DNA of 64,000 bases from Novosphingobium sp. 28-62-57 (GTDB lineage: Bacteria; Pseudomonadota; Alphaproteobacteria; Sphingomonadales; Sphingomonadaceae). This document shows positions 54,193-63,183 of the stretch, in pieces. Every line of letters begins with the position of its first letter. The stretch's first letter is position 1. The stretch covers positions 1 through 64,000 of the forward strand of contig NCGO01000015.1 in the NCBI GenBank assembly GCA_002256985.1, in the 5' to 3' direction. Below the pieces are notes generated by a model, which did not search any database, had not been told where the DNA came from, and saw nothing but the letters and a program-made list of their open reading frames with translations. The position numbers and the translations under genes were made by a program.

Positions 54193-56628
54193 TTATTTCG
54201 AAAGGGGCGGGCAAGGTATCGCTTCGCCCACACCTTCGATCACGGCATTGCGAATGCTCATGACCATGCCCTTGTCCGCGCCCAGCCGCAATGGCTGTCC
54301 GATTGCGGCCATTTGCGCGCCATGTGTAGCAAAGCAGGTGAGCGGAATGCGCACCATGCCGGTCGCGCCTGCAGCTGGCAGCAGCGTGCTGATATCCAGC
54401 GCAACGCCGCCAAACGATGCGCTCACCGGCCCATTGCCCCGCGCATCAAGCCGCAAGTCCAGCCGCAGCACATAGCCGCCGCCCATCTGCCGCTGCACAT
54501 CGATCGGCGGGCCATCCAGCGCGAATGCGCCCTTGCCATCCCACGTGAACTGGCGGCCATCCTCCTGCGCCGAAACATCGACTGTGCGCGTGGTGACCAC
54601 GCTGTCGAGGCCAAGCCGCCACGGTTCGAGTACCCGGCCTGCGCGGATATAGGTCGTCTCGCTCAGCGCCGTGCCAATATCAACGCGCGGATCTTCGTTG
54701 ACCGGGCCGACCTTTGCAGGCTTGGCATAAGATAGGCCGTGGCCCACCTTGAACAGCGGATCGATCATCGGCGCGCGGGCATCTTGCGGCCAGTCGAACG
54801 AAAGCGTTCCGGTAAAGTCGCGCTTGGGCTTGCCATCACGGCCTGCCACCAAGACATCGGCCACGCCCTGCCCCTGCGATCCCGGCTGCCATGCAGCCAC
54901 GAAAGCATCGACAAGGTTCATCGCTTTGCCGACAAACATCGGGCGGCCGGAAAGGAACACGGCGACGACCGGAACGCCTTTGTCCTTCAGCGACTTGATC
55001 AGCTCAAGCTCGCCCGATGTGGGTTGGAACATCAGGTGCGACAGATCGCCCTGAAATTCGGCATAGGGCTGTTCGCCAAACACCACGACCGCCACATCAG
55101 GCTTATCCGCCCCCGGTGCGGCGGCGATTTGCGCTTTGCCGCCAGCATCCGTCACGGCTTCAACAATCGCGCGGCCAATGGTGCGGCCCTTGGGGAAATC
55201 GGCAGGGGCGGTATCGGTGCCCTGCCAGGTGATCGTCCAGCCACCGGCCTGCATTGCCATGCTATCGGCCCCCGGGCCTGTGACCAGCACGTTTGCGCCG
55301 GGGCGGATCGGCAGGACCGAACCTTCATTCTTGAGCAGCACCAAGGACTTGGCAACGGCTTCTCGTGCCACTTCGAGGTGCTTGTCTGCGCCGAGCATGG
55401 CCGGGTTGCCGCGAATGACCGGCTTTGCGCCCATCAGGCCCAGCTTGAACTTGACCCGCAAGTTGCGGCGCACGGCATCGTTGAGGCGGGCCATCGGGAT
55501 CGTGCCATCGCGCGCCTGCTTCAACGTGTTGTCGAACAAGGCTTTCCAGCTGTCGGGCGCCATGTAGAGGTCCAACCCGGCGTTGATCGCTGCGGCGCAA
55601 TCGGTGGGGGTGCAGCCCGGAATTTGGCCGTGGCCATTCCAGTCTCCTACGATAAGCCCTTCAAAACCCATGCGCTTTTTCAGGACATCGGTCAGCAGCG
55701 AGCGGTTTCCATGGTTCTTCACACCGTTCCAGGTGGAAAAGCTGGCCATGACCGTGAGCGCGCCCGCATCGATGGCGGGCGCATAGCCAGCCGCATGAAC
55801 GCGCACCAGTTCCTCTTCGGAAATCTGCGCATCGCCCTGATCCTTGCCGCCCGTCGTCCCGCCATCGGCAAGGAAGTGTTTGGCGCTGGCGGCGACCTTG
55901 TTGGCGGGCAATTTCTGAAGTGCACCTAAGCGCCCCTGAAGTGCCTCAACCATCACCGGCGAGTATGCAGCGATCACCTTGGGGTCGCTGGAATAGCCCT
56001 CATAAGTACGCCCCCAACGCACGTCTTGCGGCACGGCCAACGTGGGAGCAAAAGTCCATTCGATGCCGGTCGCGGCAATCTCTTCAGCCGTCGCTTCACC
56101 AATGCGCCGGATCAGGTCAGGGTCGCGCGCTGCACCAAGGCCGATGTTGTGCGGAAAGATTGTGGCGCCCGGCACGTTGGAGTGCCCATGGACCGCGTCC
56201 ACGCCGAACAGGATCGGGATGCCAAGCCCGGCCTTGAGCGAGGCGGCGCGATATTCCTGCACCATTTTCAGCCACTTGGCCGCGTCGGACCGTTCATCGC
56301 CAAAAGGCCCGCTGTTGCCGCCGGCCAGGATTGAGCCGAGCGGATAGCGCTGCAGATCAGCGGGCGTCATCGCACTGATATCGCCCTGAATCACTTGGCC
56401 GACCTTCTGCTCCAAGGTCATCTTGCGGATCAGCCGGTCAATGGCCCGCTCAGTCGCCCGGTCGGTGATGGCCGATGGGCTTTTGGCCACAGGCCAGTTT
56501 GCCGGGTTGGCAACTCCGGCAGAGGCTTGCGCGGCGGCCTGCGGTGCGGTTGCGAGCAAGGCGCACGCCAGTGTTGATGGTAGCGCAATCATCCGAATCG
56601 CGGCTGGCCCTTGGCGGAGCATCGACAT
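54193..56628 (-). CDS. Glycoside hydrolase family 3 beta-glucosidase
   Basis: An 811-residue exported enzyme from ATG 56628, with GGGGAAGAAG in front; the frame remains open to 56778 inside the MFS gene. Signal peptide to about residue 35. GH3 domains: FGVDAVHGHSNV (142-152), KHFLADGGTTGGKDQG and the nucleophile Asp329 in GLIVGDWNGHGQ; the C-terminal sandwich starts near AVAKSLVLLKNEG. A carbohydrate-binding-like C-terminal part follows. It cleaves terminal glucose from beta-glucans or cello-oligosaccharides in the periplasm. Works with the GH16 enzyme at 58966. Confidence 0.93.
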   Translation of the reverse strand: MSMLRQGPAAIRMIALPSTLACALLATAPQAAAQASAGVANPANWPVAKSPSAITDRATERAIDRLIRKMTLEQKVGQVIQGDISAMTPADLQRYPLGSILAGGNSGPFGDERSDAAKWLKMVQEYRAASLKAGLGIPILFGVDAVHGHSNVPGATIFPHNIGLGAARDPDLIRRIGEATAEEIAATGIEWTFAPTLAVPQDVRWGRTYEGYSSDPKVIAAYSPVMVEALQGRLGALQKLPANKVAASAKHFLADGGTTGGKDQGDAQISEEELVRVHAAGYAPAIDAGALTVMASFSTWNGVKNHGNRSLLTDVLKKRMGFEGLIVGDWNGHGQIPGCTPTDCAAAINAGLDLYMAPDSWKALFDNTLKQARDGTIPMARLNDAVRRNLRVKFKLGLMGAKPVIRGNPAMLGADKHLEVAREAVAKSLVLLKNEGSVLPIRPGANVLVTGPGADSMAMQAGGWTITWQGTDTAPADFPKGRTIGRAIVEAVTDAGGKAQIAAAPGADKPDVAVVVFGEQPYAEFQGDLSHLMFQPTSGELELIKSLKDKGVPVVAVFLSGRPMFVGKAMNLVDAFVAAWQPGSQGQGVADVLVAGRDGKPKRDFTGTLSFDWPQDARAPMIDPLFKVGHGLSYAKPAKVGPVNEDPRVDIGTALSETTYIRAGRVLEPWRLGLDSVVTTRTVDVSAQEDGRQFTWDGKGAFALDGPPIDVQRQMGGGYVLRLDLRLDARGNGPVSASFGGVALDISTLLPAAGATGMVRIPLTCFATHGAQMAAIGQPLRLGADKGMVMSIRNAVIEGVGEAIPCPPLSK

Positions 56629-56639
56629 CTTCTTCCCCA

Positions 56640-56708
56640 ATTTTACGTGAACGTTCTCAATGCCGTGTTTTCCACGGTTTGCGTGATAAATCAAGCCTGC
56701 TTGGCTGG
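56640..56708 (-). promoter_or_regulatory. Putative LacI operator before the GH3 gene
   Basis: The perfect palindrome GAACGTTC (56649-56656) with the central CG typical of LacI-family operators lies 21 bases before the GH3 ATG, in the gap after the MFS gene. The LacI regulator encoded at 57881 is the likely binder. Confidence 0.5.
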
Positions 56709-57884
56709 CTATTTCGGCGGCTGCAGCAACAGGACCAAGGCGGCCACGGCAAAGAGCGCCAAGACCGCAAACAACCACCCAAACCCCAGCGCCGGAACCA
56801 GCGCCAGCGTGAGCGAGGGCATGACCAGCGAGGGGATCGTGTTGGTCAGGTTGAACAATCCCAGATCACGCCCCCGACGCGCGCTGTCTGGCAGAACGCG
56901 CAAGACATGCGCGCTGTGCAGGGCAAGGAACACAGCGGTGGACAGCCCGAACACCAGATATCCGGCAATCGCCAGCTCCCGCCCCTGCGCCAAGGCCATG
57001 ACGATCAGCCCGGCTGCCGCGCCGCCCGATGCCAACACGAGCGGGGCAACCGGCCTACCCTGCCGATCGGCCCACCGCCCCGCGCCAAGCGCCGTCAGCG
57101 CGCCGATCACCATCGCCACCACCAGCACGCGGGCAATCGCATCATCAGGCAAGGCCGGATCGACGGTGCGCAACCACAAGTAGAAATAGGCGAACAGCGA
57201 GGCTTCGGAGACTTGCACCAGCAACCGGGCCAGCCACATGCGACTGGCCATGCCGCGCAGCACCTTGCGCGCCATCTCGCTGCCCTGACTTGCGACAAGG
57301 CCATTCTTTTGGTCCCCTTCCTCACCCAGCAGGGCAAGCGGAAGGACGCAGGCGGCGACCAGCGCGCCAACGATGCCAAAGCGCAGCGAAAGATCGGCCA
57401 CACCGGGAAACGTCACCAGCGCTCCGGCCAGCGCGCCAGAGGCAGGCGCGAAGGCCAGCAATCCGCCCAGCATGCCGCGTCGCGCATCGGGTACGCGGTC
57501 CCCGGCCCAGGCAGACAGCGGCCCGAGCATCAGGTTCAGGCCCAATTGCCAGATCACGATCACGCCCAGCAGCGCGCCCAGCGTGGCGGCATGGGGCATG
57601 GCCAGCAGCATCGCCGTGGACAGCGCCAGCCCGGCGACCACGAAGGGCCTGCGCCGGCCAACCAGATCGCTGAGCCAGCCCGCGCCGATATTGGCCGCGC
57701 TGGCAAAGATGGCACCGGCAAAAGTGGTCAGCGCCAGCCAGCGAACTGCATCTTTGCCCGCAAGCTGTTCGACATGCATCGGCAACAGCAGCGTGAGCAG
57801 CGGGACATAGGCAACTGTCGCCCCTGCCCAGGCCAGCGCATAGAGCGCCAGAAACCGCCGGTCGCGGGCTTCTTGAAAGGTCAC
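56709..57884 (-). CDS. MFS transporter, sugar-type
   Basis: A 391-residue membrane protein with 12 helices from GTG 57884, which overlaps the LacI stop by four bases (GTGA); a TTG at 57899 is the alternative. MFS motifs: GWLSDLVGRRRPFVVAGLAL in the 2-3 loop and GRWADRQGRPVAPL in the later loop. It resembles the GPH/sucrose-type transporters next to glycoside hydrolase genes and likely imports glucose or glucan oligomers. Order LacI-MFS-GH3. Confidence 0.88.
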   Translation of the reverse strand: MTFQEARDRRFLALYALAWAGATVAYVPLLTLLLPMHVEQLAGKDAVRWLALTTFAGAIFASAANIGAGWLSDLVGRRRPFVVAGLALSTAMLLAMPHAATLGALLGVIVIWQLGLNLMLGPLSAWAGDRVPDARRGMLGGLLAFAPASGALAGALVTFPGVADLSLRFGIVGALVAACVLPLALLGEEGDQKNGLVASQGSEMARKVLRGMASRMWLARLLVQVSEASLFAYFYLWLRTVDPALPDDAIARVLVVAMVIGALTALGAGRWADRQGRPVAPLVLASGGAAAGLIVMALAQGRELAIAGYLVFGLSTAVFLALHSAHVLRVLPDSARRGRDLGLFNLTNTIPSLVMPSLTLALVPALGFGWLFAVLALFAVAALVLLLQPPK

Positions 57885-58960
57885 GATTCCTGCAGGCAAT
57901 CCACAGGCGCGCCTGTTGATCCGCGCACCACAAACCCCATCGGGATGATGACCGGCTCCAGCCGCGGCACATCATCGCGTTGCAGTGAAATCAGCAAGCG
58001 CACCGCGGTTGCGGTGGTTTCGGCAATGGGCTGATCCACAGCGGTCAAGGCAGGGCGCGTGAAGCGCACAAGCGGGGTATTGTCAAAACTGACGAGTGAC
58101 AGGTCCGCCGGTATCGCAAGGCCCAGTTCGCCTGCGATTTCCGATGTGGCCAGCGCCATTTGATCATTGCTGGCGATGATGGCCGTAGGCCGATCCTCAC
58201 GCATGAGCAGTGCCCGGGCCGCGCGCGCACCCGAAGCGAAAGTGAAATCGCCCGCTTCGAGCAGGCCTTCGGTGGAGCACCCAGCAGCATCCATCGCCGC
58301 GCGCCAGCCATCAACGCGCGCACCGGCGAGGCGGTATTCGGCGGGGCCGGAAATCATGCCGATGCGGCGATGCCCCAGTTCCAGCAGATGACTGGTGGCC
58401 AGCTTTGCGCCGCCTTCGTCGTCCATCGAAACGCAGATGCCTTCGGGCAGGCCGTGTTCACCCGATTGCGCGCCGATGCGGGCAAAGGGGATATTGTGGC
58501 GCGCGAGCACTTCCAGAATCTGCGGATTGTCCGAATGCGGCGGGGTGAGGATGGCGCCATCGGGCTGAAGCGCGGCAATGGCAGCGCTCAGCTCACGCTC
58601 CACATGATCGCTGTGCGTATCGACCAGTTCGAAGATCAGGCGATAGCCGTGTTCGGCGCATTCCAGCATGCCGCCCAGCAGCATCTGGTCTACCCAATCC
58701 GTCCCCTGCCGCGCGCGCCAATCGGCAATGGTGCGTTCCCGGTCATTGAGCGCAAGAATCAGGTAGGAGCGCGAACCGCTCATCCGCTGGGCCGCGATGC
58801 TGGGCACATAGCCCAGCTTGTCGATCGAGGCCTGCACCTTTTCGCGCATTTCGGCGCGGACATTGGCCTCGTTGTTGATCACGCGGCTGACCGTCTGCAA
58901 CGAGACGCCCGCATCGGCCGCCACGTGCTTGATCGTTACCGCCTGCCGCCTGCGCGCCAT
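57881..58960 (-). CDS. LacI family transcriptional regulator
   Basis: A 359-residue regulator. N-terminal helix-turn-helix VTIKHVAADAGVSLQTVSRVINN (about 8-30) with the hinge helix PSIAAQRMSGSRS, then the periplasmic-binding-protein-like domain (LILALNDRERT; ILTPPHSDNPQ; ASNDQMALATSEIAGELGLAIPADLSLVSFDN). Sugar-binding inducer domain intact. It starts five bases after the GH16 stop and is coupled to the MFS gene. Likely repressor of the glucan locus. Confidence 0.92.
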   Translation of the reverse strand: MARRRQAVTIKHVAADAGVSLQTVSRVINNEANVRAEMREKVQASIDKLGYVPSIAAQRMSGSRSYLILALNDRERTIADWRARQGTDWVDQMLLGGMLECAEHGYRLIFELVDTHSDHVERELSAAIAALQPDGAILTPPHSDNPQILEVLARHNIPFARIGAQSGEHGLPEGICVSMDDEGGAKLATSHLLELGHRRIGMISGPAEYRLAGARVDGWRAAMDAAGCSTEGLLEAGDFTFASGARAARALLMREDRPTAIIASNDQMALATSEIAGELGLAIPADLSLVSFDNTPLVRFTRPALTAVDQPIAETTATAVRLLISLQRDDVPRLEPVIIPMGFVVRGSTGAPVDCLQES

Positions 58961-58965
58961 GGTCG

Positions 58966-59892
58966 TCAGTTACCCTCGCTCGTCGTTCCGCCTACAGCGG
59001 TATCTGCATTGACCGGCTTTTGCCAGACGCGGATGAAATCGATTTCCATCCTTTTTGGATAGCCTGCAGGATCAACGCCTTTGGCATTGCGGGTTTCGGA
59101 CAAGTGGCCGCCGATGGCGAGGTTCAGGATAAGGTGGAAGGGTTTGTCGAACGGTGCGCCGGGCTTGTCAGAGGCCAGCGTGTGCCATTCGTGCGGGGCG
59201 CGGCGGGCATAGTCTTTGCCATCGATCCGCCAGATCATGCCGCCTGCGTCCCATTCCACCTCATAAGTGTGAAATTGGTCGGCTGCATTCGGCAGGCTGG
59301 TTTCGGCCGTGATGTATCGGTTGCGCGGGGGCTTTCCGCCGAAGTGGATCGTGCCCAGAACGCGATCTTCGCGGCCAGAGGCGCAGGGATCGCAAGGCTC
59401 GCCCAGATTGACCGCTTCCATGATGTCGATCTCGCCGGACAAGGCCCATTTGCCATAGGACCAGTCTTCGGGCAGCATCCAGATGGCGGGCCAGGTGCCC
59501 TGCCCTTGCGGCAATTTGGCACGGACCTGCACTTTGCCATAGAGCCATGCCGCCTTGCCCGCCGTAGACAGGCGCGCCGAGGTGAACGGCTTGGTGCGCC
59601 TTGCGGCAGACTTTTCCGCACTATCGCGCTGGTCGAGCGTGAAGGCCGGGCCGGTGTGGTTTTCCATGCGCGCGATGATGTGCAGGACGCCGTCCTTCAC
59701 CTCGTGGTTGGCATCGCGGGCGGTATAGCACTGGCGTTCTTCATTGCCGCCGCCCCAGCAATCTTCGGCCAGAACCCAGCGCTTGCGATCCAGCGCCGCG
59801 CCATCGAATTCATCGGCCCAGACCAATTGCCAGTTGGCCAATTGCCAGTTGGGTTGCGTCGCCGCAGCAGCCGCCAGCAGCAGAATGCTCAT
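58966..59892 (-). CDS. Glycoside hydrolase family 16 endo-beta-glucanase
   Basis: A 308-residue enzyme from ATG 59892, overlapping the halogenase-like stop by four bases (ATGA). Signal peptide to about residue 12. Catalytic motif GEIDIMEA: nucleophile Glu154, Asp156 and acid/base Glu159. Other laminarinase-like pieces: QGTWPAIWMLP and VEWDAGGMIWRIDGKDY, ending with MEIDFIRVW. Probably an endo-1,3-beta-glucanase (laminarinase) in the periplasm or outside. The N-terminus has a small duplication NWQLA-NWQLV. Confidence 0.92.
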   Translation of the reverse strand: MSILLLAAAAATQPNWQLANWQLVWADEFDGAALDRKRWVLAEDCWGGGNEERQCYTARDANHEVKDGVLHIIARMENHTGPAFTLDQRDSAEKSAARRTKPFTSARLSTAGKAAWLYGKVQVRAKLPQGQGTWPAIWMLPEDWSYGKWALSGEIDIMEAVNLGEPCDPCASGREDRVLGTIHFGGKPPRNRYITAETSLPNAADQFHTYEVEWDAGGMIWRIDGKDYARRAPHEWHTLASDKPGAPFDKPFHLILNLAIGGHLSETRNAKGVDPAGYPKRMEIDFIRVWQKPVNADTAVGGTTSEGN

Positions 59893-61366
59893 GCCGCAGC
59901 CGGAATGTCTGCGCCGCAATAGCGCGCGACGTAATCGGCATGCGACGGGAGCGCGGCGACGGTGCGGGCAACCTGTTCGCGCAAGGTGGTGAGCAAGTGC
60001 GCCATTTCATCATCGCGCAGCTTGGCCGCAACGGGGTGGTGGCTTTGCGGCATGATCCCCTGCCCCAGCATCACCTGCACCCACGAATTCTCGGCAAAAA
60101 GCTCCTCGTTCTTGCGGAACACGCGGCCGGTTTCGCGGAACAGTTCGATCTTGTGCGTAAGGCTTTCCGGCACATCCATGGCCGCCACGTGCCGCCAGAA
60201 CGGCGTGTCGCGACGGTCGGTCACTTTATAATGCAGGACGAGGAAATCGCGGATCTGCTCCATATCGGTGAACTGCTGATCGTTGAATTCATCGATATCG
60301 CGCTGGCTGATCGTGCCTGCCGGGAGCATCCGCACGATGCGCAGGATCGCCCGCTGGATCAGGTGGATCGAGGTGGACTCCAACGGCTCCATGAACCCGC
60401 CCGAAAGGCCCACGGCCACGCAATTGCGATGCCACTGTTTGCGCCGCGCGCCGGTGCGGAAGCGGATGTGGTTGGGCTTGACCAGCTTCTCGCCCTCGAC
60501 CGTGGACAGCAGCTTTTCCAAGGCGGCATCGTGGCCCAGAAAATCGCTGCAATAAACCACGCCATTGCCCTGCCGGTGCTGCAACGGGATGCGCCATTGC
60601 CAGCCCGCTTCATGCGCGATGGCGCGGGTATAGGGCACGGGTGGGCGCACGCTGCTGGTCTGGATCGCGATGGCGCTGTCGCAAGGCAGCCAATTGGACC
60701 AATCGTCATAGCCAACGCGCAAAGCGCCTTCGATCAGGAGCGCGCGGAAGCCGGTGCAATCGATGAACAGATCGCCTTCGATGCGCTCTCCACTGTCGAG
60801 CAGAAGCGCGGCGATATCGCCGGTTTCGCCATCAAGCTGCACTTGCGCGATCTTGCCTTCGATCCGGCGGGTGCCGTCTGCTTCGGCCATGCCGCGCAGG
60901 AAACGGGCATAGAGGCCGGAATCGAGCTGGTAGGCATAGTTCATGCGGTCTTCGGGCAAGTGCGCGAAACGGCTGGCCATTCGCTGTAGGGCACGGTATG
61001 GCCGCGCGTGAGGCCGTTCATCCAGAAGTGCTGGAACCCGGCGGACCAGTGATCCTTGCCGGTGCCGCCGAACGAATGGAAATAGGATTCCCCGGCAACG
61101 CGCCAGTTTTCGAAATTGATGCCCAGCTTGAACGTGGCCTGCGTGGCGCGCATGAAATCGGCCTCGGCAATGCCAAGGATGCGATTGTAGGCGACGAGCG
61201 GCGGAATCGTGCTTTCGCCTACGCCCACGGTGCCGATCTGTTCGCTTTCCACCAGCGTGACTTGCGCGACGGGGCCGAGCGTGCGGGCAAGCGCGGCGGC
61301 GGTCATCCATCCGGCGGTGCCGCCTCCGGCGATCACGATTCGGCGCGGGTGATGGGGCGTGGTCAT
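59889..61366 (-). pseudogene. Tryptophan-halogenase-like flavoprotein, frameshifted
   Basis: The N-terminal part (61366 to about 60976) reads VIAGGGTAGWMTAAALART, the FAD motif, VGVGESTIPP and the catalytic-type Lys80 in ATFKLGINFENW. After YSEWPA the frame changes; the C-terminal part continues one frame away as SRFAHLPEDRMNYAYQLD and carries WxWxIP (GWQWRIP) and GFMEPLESTSIH. A one-base deletion at about 60971-60978 joins the two, giving about 492 residues, the normal family length. Such genes are common next to TonB receptors with SapC and cupin-like genes. It may be a recent pseudogene or a sequencing error. Confidence 0.87.
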
Positions 61367-62361
61367 TGGCTAAGGCTCCTGAGGAGGAACTGCTGGATGC
61401 GCTGGGCGGTGCGCGCGTCGATGGGGGCGAGGATGCCCTGCCCGGCTTGGGGCACATGGGCGCGGGCGTCTTCGCCGCCGGAGAAGACGTAATGCTCAAA
61501 CATGTCGCGCCACACCGCGCGTTCGGCGGCGGGCAGATCGCGGATGGCCATGATCGCGTGCGTCATCGCGGTCTGCGGCTGGCCAAGGTAGCGCGGGGTA
61601 TCGCGCCACCAGTAGTTGACCAGCACGTTGAACGGCGCGGTCGCATCGACATGGTGATACCACAGCGAGGGGATGAACAGCGCATCGCCTGGGTGCAGGT
61701 CGACCACCTGAGCATGGGCCAGCGCTTCACGATAGCGCGGGTGGCGGCTGAAATCGGGATTGTCGAAATCGACCAGCGAGACGGGGCGTCCAGCGGGCGT
61801 CACATCCAGCGGGCCGAGGTAGAGATTGGCGAACTGATCGGGCGGGAACAGCGTGAAGCGCCGCTGCCCGACCGCGCAGCACGCCAGATTGCGCGGGTGA
61901 TCGTTATGCGCGGCAATCCGCGTGGCATTCCCTATCCAGATCGAGGCCAAGGCGTCATCCGGCACGGCAGGCACGTGGTTGGCCTGATGCAGGCCATCGA
62001 AATAGCGGTGGATGTCAATCGAGCCGAGATAGACCGTGGGCTGATCGCCTGCTGCATCGAAGCGGGCCAATACATCGGGTAGGCGGCCCGAGGCCATCTG
62101 GAAATTGACCGCCATCTGCGCATCGTAAAACAGCTTTCCGCCCTGATCGGGCGCAGCCACCGAATAGGGCAGATCGACCGCGCGTGCATGGGCCGAAAGA
62201 TAGCTTCGCGCCTCTTGCGCCGAGGCCAACCCCGCCGCAACCAGCGGCCATTCGCGCACGAGGCCACGCACGACAAACGGTGCCTCCCCGCTGGCAATCA
62301 GGCCGGGCAGCGCCTGCGCTGCGGCATCCTGCACCTGGGGCAAGACTTCAACCGTGCGCAC
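61363..62361 (-). CDS. Cupin-like (JmjC) domain protein
   Basis: A 332-residue protein taken from GTG 62361, 14 bases inside the SapC end; the frame is open to 62463 but the extra residues look out of frame with SapC. Fe(II)/2-oxoglutarate-type metal ligands are His152 and Asp154 (AHNDHPRNLACC) and a late His in IPSLWYHHVDA (about 236). Other JmjC pieces: YLGSIDIHRYF and RFTLFPPDQFANLY. It may hydroxylate a protein or metabolite. It overlaps the halogenase-like start by four bases. Confidence 0.85.
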   Translation of the reverse strand: MRTVEVLPQVQDAAAQALPGLIASGEAPFVVRGLVREWPLVAAGLASAQEARSYLSAHARAVDLPYSVAAPDQGGKLFYDAQMAVNFQMASGRLPDVLARFDAAGDQPTVYLGSIDIHRYFDGLHQANHVPAVPDDALASIWIGNATRIAAHNDHPRNLACCAVGQRRFTLFPPDQFANLYLGPLDVTPAGRPVSLVDFDNPDFSRHPRYREALAHAQVVDLHPGDALFIPSLWYHHVDATAPFNVLVNYWWRDTPRYLGQPQTAMTHAIMAIRDLPAAERAVWRDMFEHYVFSGGEDARAHVPQAGQGILAPIDARTAQRIQQFLLRSLSQ

Positions 62362-63061
62362 GACTGGACTTGCGGGCGACAAGATCGGCAAAGCGGCCCA
62401 CCGAGGCCACGGCCATGAAGATCGGCAAGAGGTGTCCGGCGGCGTGAAGCTCGCCCAGCACATCGGCGGGCAACGTGCGCAGCCGCTCTTCGTTGATGGT
62501 CAGGAAGCCTGCCAGTGACTGGCGAGAGCCATCGGCCTGCGGGACTTCGAACATGAACGATTCGACCAGATCATGCCGCTCCAGCGCTTCGTAGAACGCG
62601 CCCGATGCGCGATAGGCACCATCAAGATCGCCAAGGCTTTGCGCAATGTCTTCCAGCAAGGCTGCCGGATTGCCCATGTCATCGAACAGGCGTTCACCCT
62701 CGGCTTCCGAAACGCGCGGGCTGGCCAGATCGATGTGGACTTGCGGCGTGGCGGCAGGATCGGTGGTGCGGCCAATCAGAAACGGCTGCACCGCATGGGC
62801 CAGCGGAATCCACGCAGCGTCCCACCCGTTCTCGCCCAGAAACAGGTTCTCGCCGTTTTCAAAGCCGAACAGCGCCAGCGCCGAGAGCCTGCCGCTTTCC
62901 AGATCACGCTGGAACACGATGGGATAATGGGCCTGCGCGCGGCGGAATTCTGCCGGCATAACAAGGCATGCCATCACTGCATCACCCAGCGTGGCGGCAC
63001 GATCGGTGCGCACGCGCAGATGGCGATGCTTTAGCGAATCGAGGACTGCGTGCTGGGTCAT
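62348..63061 (-). CDS. SapC family protein
   Basis: A 237-residue protein. SapC family features: VMPAEFRRAQAHYPIVFQRD (about 35-54), ALFGFENGENLFL and IPLAHAVQPFLIG; the ending ERLRTLPADVLGELHAAGHL is also typical. SapC-like genes occur beside TonB receptors, cupin-like and halogenase-like genes in sphingomonads; the function is unknown (the name comes from an S-layer related protein). It overlaps the cupin-like gene. Confidence 0.87.
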   Translation of the reverse strand: MTQHAVLDSLKHRHLRVRTDRAATLGDAVMACLVMPAEFRRAQAHYPIVFQRDLESGRLSALALFGFENGENLFLGENGWDAAWIPLAHAVQPFLIGRTTDPAATPQVHIDLASPRVSEAEGERLFDDMGNPAALLEDIAQSLGDLDGAYRASGAFYEALERHDLVESFMFEVPQADGSRQSLAGFLTINEERLRTLPADVLGELHAAGHLLPIFMAVASVGRFADLVARKSSRAHG

Positions 63062-63125
63062 GGTGTGCCTGACTTCATCCTCTTGAGGTTTGCGATCTGC
63101 GCCGCTGTGCCCCGGTTTTCAGAAG

Positions 63126-63157
63126 AAGGGCCAGACCTTTCGGTCCGGCCCTTTTCC
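63126..63157 (-). terminator. Terminator after the TonB receptor
   Basis: AAGGGCCAGACC-TTTC-GGTCCGGCCCTT (63126-63153) forms a 12-bp stem with one G-T pair; on the minus strand CTTCTTCT follows, on the plus strand TTCCC. It lies 27 bases after the receptor stop, so SapC and the genes after it may need their own promoter or read-through. Confidence 0.75.
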
Positions 63158-63183
63158 CATTCTGCTTGAACGTTATCAAGGCC

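Noticed and set aside
61363-62463. Longer start of the cupin-like protein
   Set aside because: The extra N-terminal residues are Trp/Pro/Ser-rich and overlap the coding part of SapC by more than 100 bases; GTG 62361 fits the gene junction better.
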